The position numbers were made by a program, and so were the translations under genes. The notes below the pieces were generated by a model. The model did no database searches. It worked only from the letters and a program-made list of their open reading frames with translations, and was not told the DNA's origin. From NCBI GenBank assembly GCA_035547775.1, contig DASZUC010000043.1, forward strand, positions 1 through 9,069: DNA of 9,069 nucleotides. The letters run 5' to 3'. Position 1 is the stretch's first letter; the number at the start of each line of letters is the position of its first letter. Of this stretch, positions 1-5,939 are shown in pieces. Source of the stretch: DASZUC01 sp035547775. Its GTDB lineage: Bacteria; Patescibacteriota; Saccharimonadia; Saccharimonadales; UBA4665.

Positions 1-385
1 GCAAGCGAATTTGCCCAAAGTCGATGTCGAGTTCGTCGTGCAAGACCAGGACATGCTCAGGTTGAATCTTATAAAATTGCAACGCTGCCTGCACTGCTTC
101 ACCGCTGTTATTCATAAAGGTGGTTGGCTTGATAGCAATAACACGGGCATCACCTAATTGCCCGGTCGAGAGTTCGCATTTTAAGTCTTTTTTAGCAATC
201 CAAGCAGCCATTTCGTCGGTATTGGCCACAAAATTGTCTATACAGAAAAAACCGACGTTATGACGGGTGTTATCATACTTTTTGCCAACGTTGCCAAGGC
301 CGACCAAGAGGATGGTTTTATTCAGCCCCACGGTGTAAAACATCGTTGGATTGCTAACTTGTGGTCGTTTTTGTAGCCAAGCCAT
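1..385 (-). CDS. pth: Peptidyl-tRNA hydrolase, C-terminus cut off by window edge
   Basis: Pth cleaves the ester bond of peptidyl-tRNAs that drop off ribosomes, recycling tRNA in the cytoplasm. 128 codons are present. The signature VGLGNVGKKYDNTRHNVGF lies at about residues 27-45, with the conserved Asn and the catalytic His (TRHN) of the family. FMN at about residues 90-92 and HDELD at about 115-119 match the conserved tRNA-contacting Met-Asn and the catalytic Asp. The protein has about 24 residues before the first beta strand, longer than in E. coli Pth. A second Met at residue 15 is an alternative start. The chosen ATG directly follows the TAA of der with no intervening base, and an AGAGGA element lies about 10 nt upstream inside der, so the gene is very probably co-transcribed and translationally coupled to der. 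The C-terminal part lies outside the window. Confidence 0.93.
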   Translation of the reverse strand, partial: MAWLQKRPQVSNPTMFYTVGLNKTILLVGLGNVGKKYDNTRHNVGFFCIDNFVANTDEMAAWIAKKDLKCELSTGQLGDARVIAIKPTTFMNNSGEAVQAALQFYKIQPEHVLVLHDELDIDFGQIRL

Positions 386-1783
386 TTACTGTTTATCCTC
401 TTCCCTCGCCTTGCGGGCTAATAGTTTATTACGCTCTTTGGTCGGACTGACGCCATGCTTGTGGGTGGTGTGCTTTTCGATGAACCACAGCTCAACTGGC
501 GTGCCCTCAAAGCCGTAACTTTCGCGCAGGCGGCGCTCCAGATAACGGCGATAGCTCCAGTGCACAAAGCGCGAGTGTGAACCAAAAATTTTGAAGGCTG
601 GCGTGGGGTTGTCGGTTTCTTGGACCATATAGTTGAGCTTTGGCGCGCGGTTCTTAAGGCCGGCTGGCGGATGGGCGTCGACAGCCTGACGCAGCCATTT
701 GTTGAGTTCGCTGGTGCCGATACGCTTTTGGCGCGCGGTGTCGATTTCTTGGGCCAAATCGAACAATTTCGTAACATTCTGACCGGTCACGGAGCTGGTG
801 AAAATCAATGGTGCCCAGGGTACAAAGTCGTAAGTAGCGGCAATTTGTGGCGCCAAAGCGTCGCGGGTGTAGGCATCCTTATCGAGGGCAGCGTCCCACT
901 TGCTGACGACTAAAATCAAGCCTTTGCCAGCGTCTTTGATCATGCCGGCGATTTTTTGATCGAGGTGGGAATTGAGCTCATTGACATCCATGAGTAGCAA
1001 ACAGACGTCGGCTTGTTCAATGGCCGCGAGTGCGCGAATGACGCTAAAACGCTCAATGCCAACCTCAATTTTGCCGCTACGGCGAATGCCGGCGGTATCC
1101 ATAAGCTCCACTTCTCGTCCCTCGTATTTGATAATAGCGCGATTAACGTCACGGGTAGTACCGGCTCGATCGGCGACAATGGCCTGCTGCTTTTTGGCCA
1201 GGGTGTTAAAAAGCTGTGATTTGCCAACGTTTGGACGGCCCAGGATGGCGATATGTAAGCGGTCGTCAGCTTCGATTTGCGTGGCTTTAGGAATGACTTT
1301 AATCAGTTCGTTAAGTAGTTGCTCAATACCCTTGCCTTGCGGCACACTGGTGCGAATGATGGGTTTAATGCCCAGCCGGTCAAAGCCAGACAGATCAGCG
1401 CCTCGAGCTTTGTCGGTCTTATTGATAATCAAGAATACTGGCTTGCGGCTTTTGAGGGCCATAGTGGCGACGCGGCGGTCTTCATCGGTAATGGGCACGT
1501 CAGCTTCCACGACTACCCAGATCACATCGGCACTGTCAGCGGCTTGGGTGATCTGTTCTTGAATAGTAAATTCAAACTCGTCTTCCGGGTCTTTAATACC
1601 GGCGGTGTCGACCAGCCAGAAGTGTTGCTCTTCGTATTCGGCCTTGGCCATGATGCTATCTCGGGTGGTGCCGGCTTCACGAGCCACAATCGCCTCACGC
1701 CGATCGAGGATGGCGTTAAACAGGCTGGACTTGCCCACGTTCGCCCGGCCAACAATTGCTATGATAGGTAGTTTTGTTGCCAT
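386..1783 (-). CDS. der: Ribosome biogenesis GTPase Der (EngA), double G domain
   Basis: Der is an essential GTPase with two tandem G domains that helps assemble the 50S subunit. This 465-aa form is slightly shorter than the E. coli protein (490 aa). G domain 1 has P-loop GRANVGKS (residues 12-19), DTAGI and NKTD (121-124). G domain 2 has GRPNVGKS (182-189), DTAGI (229-233) and SKWD (294-297). The C-terminal KH-like domain (about 355-440) ends in a basic tail rich in Lys and Arg. The first P-loop has Ala where most family members have Pro, which should not abolish nucleotide binding. Two in-frame ATGs exist, at 1789 and 1783. The second is preferred because the -10 box TATACT at 1798-1793 would place the transcription start near 1786, giving a nearly leaderless mRNA. 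No Shine-Dalgarno sequence is visible. It is the first gene of a der-pth unit. Confidence 0.97.
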   Translation of the reverse strand: MATKLPIIAIVGRANVGKSSLFNAILDRREAIVAREAGTTRDSIMAKAEYEEQHFWLVDTAGIKDPEDEFEFTIQEQITQAADSADVIWVVVEADVPITDEDRRVATMALKSRKPVFLIINKTDKARGADLSGFDRLGIKPIIRTSVPQGKGIEQLLNELIKVIPKATQIEADDRLHIAILGRPNVGKSQLFNTLAKKQQAIVADRAGTTRDVNRAIIKYEGREVELMDTAGIRRSGKIEVGIERFSVIRALAAIEQADVCLLLMDVNELNSHLDQKIAGMIKDAGKGLILVVSKWDAALDKDAYTRDALAPQIAATYDFVPWAPLIFTSSVTGQNVTKLFDLAQEIDTARQKRIGTSELNKWLRQAVDAHPPAGLKNRAPKLNYMVQETDNPTPAFKIFGSHSRFVHWSYRRYLERRLRESYGFEGTPVELWFIEKHTTHKHGVSPTKERNKLLARKAREEDKQ

Positions 1784-1792
1784 TTGCATATA

Positions 1793-1821
1793 AGTATAAC
1801 AGATACAAACATTGACAACAA
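1793..1821 (-). promoter_or_regulatory. Candidate der promoter, overlapping the divergent promoter
   Basis: Read on the minus strand: TTGTTG (1821-1816), a 17-nt spacer, then TATACT (1798-1793). The predicted start of transcription is close to 1786, immediately before the ATG at 1783. The -35 element overlaps the -35 of the rightward promoter (1812-1817), so RNA polymerase can probably occupy only one at a time. An alternative -35, TTGTCA (1818-1813), has a spacer of only 14 nt and is less likely. Confidence 0.5.
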
Positions 1822-1840
1822 TAGGTATAAATATTATAAT
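1812..1840 (+). promoter_or_regulatory. Perfect-consensus sigma70-type promoter for the transglutaminase-like gene
   Basis: TTGACA (1812-1817), a 17-nt spacer and TATAAT (1835-1840) match the housekeeping consensus at all twelve positions with optimal spacing. The predicted transcript starts near 1847 and has a leader of about 39 nt before the ATG at 1886. The leader is pyrimidine-rich and contains CCTCCTTA (1853-1860), the same sequence as the usual anti-Shine-Dalgarno end of 16S rRNA. Confidence 0.8.
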
Positions 1841-1885
1841 TTACAAACTTTCCCTCCTTAGATTGATTTTTCTTTTTTGAAGTGT

Positions 1886-3772
1886 ATGACTGAAATTATT
1901 GATTACCCCGTATGGCATGACCGTGTTGTGGTCGAGCACATCGTGGCTGAACCAGCCTTTGATGAATTATTAGAAACAGCTATTGATATGTGTTTGACGG
2001 CGCCTGGCCGCTATGAGCGTCATCTAGAGCGTTTAGAAGCTGTTGCTGACGCCGAAGAACCAACCACTGAACAGTTGGTTGCTCGGCGACTTGGGGCCTG
2101 GGGCCTGCGCACTGCCGTGGAAATGACAAAGCACCCAAGAGAATTCATTTTTGGCGGACGCGATGAATTACCTGATGGGCAATGGCTGCTGGTTGCCGAC
2201 AGCTCCATAGAGCACCCCCGACACTTTAGTGGTGAGGTTAAACCCCACATTCAGCGCCAGATTGAAGCCTTTGGGCAGGCGGTTATCGACGAAGCTTTTT
2301 GGTGCTTGGGTGATGATGTGCTCACGAAGGTTGAAGCTTGGCAGGCGGCTACCACCGCAAAAGAACAGCGCGAGATTTTAACGTGGCTGTGTCGGCGGGT
2401 GGCTGATATGCGTGATCGTTTTGATGAGCCGGCAGAGTCAAATGAAGCTGTAACGGTCGATGAAGATGGGGCGGTGACTTTGAAACTGTCCATGTCGCCT
2501 GATGAAGCGACGGTTATCGACACACCAGAATCCGATGACGACGAACATTATTATCATCCTGCCCGCTTGTCGCCGAAGTTGCTGGGACAATTCCCGGATG
2601 TGGGCTTGCCGCCAACTTGTCTGGGTCTGTCGATCTTGGTGGCTGCGTTTGCCGAAAAAGCCGGTATTCCGTATATGCACGGCGGCGTAGCCGAATCGAA
2701 CAGTCATAGTGTGTTAAGGCAGTACGATGAGTGGCTCGAGCAAGTTCAGCCAATTGCTCAGGCCTGGAAGCTGGCCTTGCCTGATGACATTGATCAGAAC
2801 TTAAAAACGCAACGAGCCGAAGGCGATATTGCTCGTTTTAAGGACGAAGGCTACCACGCCGCGATTTATCTTAAATTTGTCGACGGTACGTGGGGCCAAG
2901 TTGATCCGAATTTCCACAGCAATATCATGCTGCGCAAGGGCGAGAGTCAAGATATTGAATCGATGTATACCGAATTGCAGGCGTTCTCTCACATTACGCC
3001 CGGGTTTACTTATATGCATCAGCAAGAATGGTATTTTTCGCCAGCTATTGGTGAGGCTTTGCTGCACATGCGGTACAAGCGGAGCCCTTCTATGCCAGCC
3101 ATTGAGCGCTATTTGTTAGCGGCCGAAACACCGACGATTGCTGAAGTTGCAGACCACTTTATTAAGCGCGTTCTATTTGGTAGTCGAGATAACGAAATTA
3201 AAGCCATTGCTCGCATGTACGAGACCCAACTGAAGCGACAGCTCGAGCCGCATAAAGGCGCCCAGCGTACGCTCACGGAAGGCCTGATGGACAGTGTCAT
3301 CAGGGACTTTGTTTTTTCTGATACGAAAGACAATGATTTGCAGGCTTCCCTCGAGCGCTGTAAGCGTGATCCGGCCTATCGCCGCCGCCGTGTCGAAGAC
3401 TTAAAGCTAGCCCCGGTTTACTTTCTAACGCGTCTCAATGGCATGCTGACGAATGGCGTGCTTGATCACTTCGAACAAGGTCCTCATCGCCAGATGGAAG
3501 TTGGCTTGGCTCCCTACCGCATTGGCGCGAGTATTTTGAGCGACATGGCCGTTTATACGGGCGACGAATTGCCGGCCAGTTTTTGGCTAACATACTGGCC
3601 GAGTCACATTGCAGTGACTGAGCACATACCTGACGACATCGTGGCAGCGAACAGAGGTCCTTTGCACAATGTCGCTGGTATTATGGAGCGTACACATTTG
3701 CGATATATGAAGAGCTATGGTATAATTAACAAGTTCCTCGAACAAGATCCTGTGGAAGGGAGTTCTACGTGA
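1886..3772 (+). CDS. Unclassified protein with a transglutaminase-like Cys-His-Asp signature
   Basis: I do not recognise the full protein (628 aa). The middle contains a pattern typical of the transglutaminase-like (papain-fold) superfamily. A Cys at residue 245 opens a helix (PPTCLGLSILVAAFAEKAGIP), a His at 324 opens a beta strand (YHAAIYLKF), and an Asp at 340 sits in GQVDPNF, resembling the usual C...H...VDP order. The spacings fit that family. The N-terminal 200 residues look helical and acidic, and about 180-225 is a charged, Asp/Glu-rich linker. The C-terminal 250 residues look helical with Arg-rich patches (YRRRRVEDLK). No signal peptide or membrane segment is visible, so a cytoplasmic protein is likely. 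The frame is open from a TTG at 1877, but the ATG at 1886 is the better start, although only a weak GAAG precedes it. The stop overlaps the next start (GTGA). The fold call is inference; catalysis is untested. Confidence 0.85.
   Translation: MTEIIDYPVWHDRVVVEHIVAEPAFDELLETAIDMCLTAPGRYERHLERLEAVADAEEPTTEQLVARRLGAWGLRTAVEMTKHPREFIFGGRDELPDGQWLLVADSSIEHPRHFSGEVKPHIQRQIEAFGQAVIDEAFWCLGDDVLTKVEAWQAATTAKEQREILTWLCRRVADMRDRFDEPAESNEAVTVDEDGAVTLKLSMSPDEATVIDTPESDDDEHYYHPARLSPKLLGQFPDVGLPPTCLGLSILVAAFAEKAGIPYMHGGVAESNSHSVLRQYDEWLEQVQPIAQAWKLALPDDIDQNLKTQRAEGDIARFKDEGYHAAIYLKFVDGTWGQVDPNFHSNIMLRKGESQDIESMYTELQAFSHITPGFTYMHQQEWYFSPAIGEALLHMRYKRSPSMPAIERYLLAAETPTIAEVADHFIKRVLFGSRDNEIKAIARMYETQLKRQLEPHKGAQRTLTEGLMDSVIRDFVFSDTKDNDLQASLERCKRDPAYRRRRVEDLKLAPVYFLTRLNGMLTNGVLDHFEQGPHRQMEVGLAPYRIGASILSDMAVYTGDELPASFWLTYWPSHIAVTEHIPDDIVAANRGPLHNVAGIMERTHLRYMKSYGIINKFLEQDPVEGSST
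3698..3726 (+). promoter_or_regulatory. Candidate internal promoter before the 61-aa gene
   Basis: TTGCGA (3698-3703), a 17-nt spacer ending in TGG, and TATAAT (3721-3726) form an extended -10 promoter inside the end of the transglutaminase-like gene. The predicted start near 3733 would give the small gene its own transcript with a leader of about 36 nt that carries a Shine-Dalgarno sequence. Confidence 0.5.
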
Positions 3773-3954
3773 ACAGAGGTGAGCTCGAAAAGCTCATGAG
3801 TGACAGTGGTGTCGGCCCGCGCACGACCAGGAAGGTCCTCAGCGAGTTCGATCGCCAGCACGGTGGTGCTCCGACGGAGATGCCGTCTCGGCCGAGTCGC
3901 CCGCGTGGTCACGGTGCTCCGGCGTCGATTGCATCGCGGGTTTCTCCGCTCTAA
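3769..3954 (+). CDS. Small basic hypothetical protein (61 aa)
   Basis: Family not recognised. It starts with GTG, and the GTGA shares four bases with the stop of the upstream gene, a classic translational-coupling arrangement. A good Shine-Dalgarno (GGAAGGGAG, core GGGAG at 3758-3762) sits 6 nt before the GTG, which supports this start. The first half (to about residue 30) looks helical, with ELEKLMSDSGVGPRTTRKVL, a pattern compatible with a small helix-turn-helix or helix-hairpin nucleic-acid-binding unit. The second half is rich in Pro, Arg, Ser and Gly (SRPSRPRGHGAP) and probably disordered. Base composition is visibly more GC-rich than in its neighbours, and all its Leu codons are CTC. 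It could bind nucleic acid or act as a partner of the upstream protein. A non-coding GC-rich region remains possible, but the ribosome site argues against it. Confidence 0.55.
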   Translation: MNRGELEKLMSDSGVGPRTTRKVLSEFDRQHGGAPTEMPSRPSRPRGHGAPASIASRVSPL

Positions 3955-3979
3955 TCAATCGCCCTTGCCGGCACCTGCA

Positions 3980-4018
3980 GGCCGGGTTACACCCATCAAC
4001 TTCGGTTGTAACCCGGCC
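3980..4018. repeat. 12-bp perfect inverted repeat, GC-rich hairpin
   Basis: GGCCGGGTTACA (3980-3991) is matched by TGTAACCCGGCC (4007-4018), with a 15-nt loop. The stem can extend by CC/GG across a one-base bulge. No T-run follows on either strand, so it is not a textbook intrinsic terminator. It sits 25 bp after the small gene in the convergent gap and may protect or process a 3' end, terminate with factor help, or be part of an RNA element. A perfect CCTGCAGG palindrome overlaps its left edge (3974-3981). Confidence 0.7.
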
Positions 4019-4051
4019 CACGTTCTTATCCTCCCTCCACTTTGCTCATTC

Positions 4052-4103
4052 CATCTACAAATTCCTTTCGCTTGAGCCCTGCGGCTCGCTATTTTTGTAG
4101 ATG
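4052..4103. terminator. Nested inverted repeat in the convergent gap, possible rightward terminator
   Basis: The outer arms CATCTACAAA (4052-4061) and TTTGTAGATG (4094-4103) pair over 10 bp. Nested inside, GAGCC (4074-4078) and GGCTC (4083-4087) form a tight hairpin with the loop CTGC. The inner hairpin is followed four bases later by TTTTT (4092-4096), giving a weak intrinsic terminator for rightward transcripts. The T-run is also part of the outer arm, so the two structures compete. For leftward transcripts no T-run follows. The rest of 3955-4130 holds only pyrimidine-rich sequence. Confidence 0.5.
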
Positions 4104-4130
4104 TTATGTGGTTTTTGTTCGAGGTTTTTC

Positions 4131-4793
4131 TTATTTCTTGAGACTTGTATGATGGCCTACTGGTAAATCATCCAGGGTGTACTTATCGAATTTGGTGCGG
4201 TGGAGTTTAGTGACGGTGTAGCCGAGCGCCGCGAAGGTGCGGCGGATTTGACGGTTGCGGCCTTCATGCATGGTGACCCGCCAATGCTGAGCATCGTCTA
4301 GCTTTTCCAGCTGCAATTGACTGTGGCCATCATCGAGGTGAATACCGATGTTGCTGATCATTTGCTGATGAAGCGGTTCGAGCGGTTTGTCCAACTCAAC
4401 CTCGTAGACTTTATGCTTGGCATATTTCGGATGCGTGAGTTCTTGGGTGAGCTGACCGTCGTCGGTAAGGAGCAGCAAGCCTGACGAGTCTTTATCGAGT
4501 CGACCAATCGGTTTTAAGTTGTGATACTCGGCTGGTAATAGGTCATAAATCGTCTGACTGCCCTGACCGTCTCGGCTGACTACATAGCCAACTGGCTTGT
4601 TGAGCATGATGGTCCTGTACGCGTGTGGTAACGTCAGGGTTTGTCCCTCAAAAACAACAACGTCACCGTTGTTAACTTGAGTGCCTGTGGTAGCGGACTG
4701 GCCATTAATTTGAACCTGGCCGTCGGCAATGACGCGGTCGGCCGCTCGTCGGCTTAAGCCAGTGGCCTGAGCCACAAAGACGTTAATTCGCAT
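4131..4793 (-). CDS. rRNA pseudouridine synthase, RsuA/RluB/RluE/RluF family
   Basis: Converts a specific uridine in ribosomal RNA to pseudouridine. In 220 residues it has the whole family layout. An N-terminal S4 RNA-binding domain (about 1-55) is followed by NKPVGYVVS (65-73) and the catalytic motif GRLDKDSSGLLLLTDDG with the nucleophilic Asp at residue 100. A C-terminal HEGRNRQIRR block matches the family, which has HEGRNRQVRR-type motifs. The length is near that of RsuA (16S position 516) and shorter than RluB (23S), so the exact target cannot be set from sequence alone. The ATG lies 33 nt after the stop of the response-regulator gene. No Shine-Dalgarno is present, and TATACT at 4805-4800 leaves exactly 6 nt before the ATG, suggesting an own leaderless transcript besides readthrough from the two-component genes. 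Confidence 0.95.
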   Translation of the reverse strand: MRINVFVAQATGLSRRAADRVIADGQVQINGQSATTGTQVNNGDVVVFEGQTLTLPHAYRTIMLNKPVGYVVSRDGQGSQTIYDLLPAEYHNLKPIGRLDKDSSGLLLLTDDGQLTQELTHPKYAKHKVYEVELDKPLEPLHQQMISNIGIHLDDGHSQLQLEKLDDAQHWRVTMHEGRNRQIRRTFAALGYTVTKLHRTKFDKYTLDDLPVGHHTSLKK

Positions 4794-4799
4794 GCTTCA

Positions 4800-4805
4800 A
4801 GTATA
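4800..4805 (-). promoter_or_regulatory. -10 box with leaderless geometry before the pseudouridine synthase
   Basis: TATACT on the minus strand is followed by six bases and then the ATG at 4793, the spacing expected when transcription starts on the start codon. No good -35 is seen at 16-18 bp, so this is a weak call on its own. It gains weight from similar layouts at der, the methyltransferase and the 22-codon ORF. Confidence 0.4.
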
Positions 4806-4826
4806 TCGAGCTAAGGGCTGAATCAC

Positions 4827-5870
4827 CTAGAGGGCGATGCTGTTGGGGTCGACTTGATCGCCACTAGCAGGAGTAGCAGGCGCGTCGGGGGTGGCTGCAG
4901 CAGCCTGCTCTTTGGCTTCTTCTTTGGCCAGTAAGGCGTTGAGGTCAGGCTTGGCGGCTGGTGGAGTGAGCGGTGTGACAACTTTATCATCATGACCACC
5001 ATTGCTGCTTTTATCGCCCTGGGTCACGGCAACAGCTAGTGGTGGCGTGTTTTCAGGAGTAACTGCGTTGGCGGCGTCTTGAGTGGTGTCGGTGTCCACT
5101 AAGTTGCTCACAGCTGCAGACATTAACTGATCGTTAGCTGCGTCTGCACTAGCTGACGCGGTAGTGACAGCTGGAGCTGGGGCGTCGATTGGAGCTGGTG
5201 TTTGAGTGGTGCTTTCGGCAGCAGTATCATCTGTCGGAGTTGTTTCAGCCGCAGGCGTTGCGTCTGGGGCTGCTGTGACTGGGGCTTGAGGGGCAATAAC
5301 TTCACCCGCAATAGCAGCGGTTAAATCGTCACTGGTATCACTTGGAGCTGCTGTGACCGGCGCAGCGGGCGTGCTAGTGTCGGCAGCGACTGGTGCCGGA
5401 GTTGGAGTGACGGCCGCGTCAGTGGTGGCTGTGTCGGTTGCTGGTGCTGCGCTAGTACTAGTATCAGGTACGGGTGCGACAGCGGGAGCTGCGCCACCAG
5501 GCGTATCTTGCAATAATTCATGCGAAGCTTTGACGATATCCTCGAGAGTAACCTGTGATTTGACCAGGTAGCGATCAGCGCCGAGTTTACCGGCACGTTG
5601 CTGATCTTCGCTTTGACCCAGGGCAGTCAGCATAATAACTTTTACATCTTGGAGGCCGTCGGTATTGCGTAAAATGTCGAGCATTTCAAAGCCACTAATT
5701 TTGGGCATCATGACGTCAGAAATAACCAGGTCCGGGTGCTCATTCTTGGCTACAACTAAGGCTTCCTCACCGTCTTGCGCGGTGACGGTATTGTAGCCCT
5801 CGGCTTGGAGGCGGGCTTCATAAATTTCGCGTAAATTGTTGTCATCTTCGACGAGGAGTACTTTTGCCAT
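4827..5870 (-). CDS. Response regulator: receiver domain with long Ala/Pro/Thr-rich tail, no output domain
   Basis: Residues 1 to about 120 are a CheY-like receiver with all phosphorelay residues: acidic pocket E8-D9-D10, phosphoacceptor D52 in VISDVMMPK, T82 in LTALG and K104 in YLVKS. It is therefore expected to be phosphorylated, most likely by the kinase encoded just upstream. Residues from about 125 to 347 are an almost continuous low-complexity tract of Ala, Pro, Thr, Asp and Ser with repeated units such as APVTAAP. The final third is more charged (KEEAKEQAAA). No DNA-binding or enzymatic output domain is present. The tail is negatively charged and probably disordered, so output should be by protein contact or localisation. 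Family members usually end with a DNA-binding domain or stop near 120 residues. ATG start follows AGAAAGA, a weak ribosome site. Confidence 0.93.
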   Translation of the reverse strand: MAKVLLVEDDNNLREIYEARLQAEGYNTVTAQDGEEALVVAKNEHPDLVISDVMMPKISGFEMLDILRNTDGLQDVKVIMLTALGQSEDQQRAGKLGADRYLVKSQVTLEDIVKASHELLQDTPGGAAPAVAPVPDTSTSAAPATDTATTDAAVTPTPAPVAADTSTPAAPVTAAPSDTSDDLTAAIAGEVIAPQAPVTAAPDATPAAETTPTDDTAAESTTQTPAPIDAPAPAVTTASASADAANDQLMSAAVSNLVDTDTTQDAANAVTPENTPPLAVAVTQGDKSSNGGHDDKVVTPLTPPAAKPDLNALLAKEEAKEQAAAATPDAPATPASGDQVDPNSIAL

Positions 5871-5909
5871 GGCTGTCTTTCTCGATTCGCTTATGGTTAG
5901 CTTTCGTTT

Positions 5910-5918
5910 ATTGTATCA
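5910..5918 (-). promoter_or_regulatory. Candidate extended -10 promoter before the response regulator
   Basis: Minus-strand TGATACAAT (TGN plus TACAAT) lies in the 69-nt gap between the kinase stop and the response-regulator ATG. The predicted start near 5903 gives a leader of about 33 nt. There is no recognisable -35. It could raise receiver levels above kinase levels, in addition to co-transcription. Confidence 0.35.
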
Positions 5919-5939
5919 TGTTCTGCCTGTTCTTGGAGG

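Noticed and set aside
972..1562. 196-codon plus-strand frame opposite der
   Set aside because: It lies fully antisense to the conserved G domains of der, and its composition (many Ser, Ala, Arg) is typical of a shadow frame.
1852..1860. Minus-strand TAAGGAGG as a ribosome site for a gene ahead of der
   Set aside because: No start codon with an open frame follows at a suitable distance, and der begins about 70 nt further on, after the promoter.
4052..4103. TCTAC...GTAGA arms resembling a Cas12a direct repeat
   Set aside because: The loop is 32 nt rather than about 4-5, there is a single copy, no spacers and no cas gene.
5123..5596. Minus-strand frames rich in Gln, Leu and Pro, plus a plus-strand Ala/Val/Gly frame
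   Set aside because: They are out-of-frame readings of the repetitive Ala/Pro/Thr tail of the response regulator.
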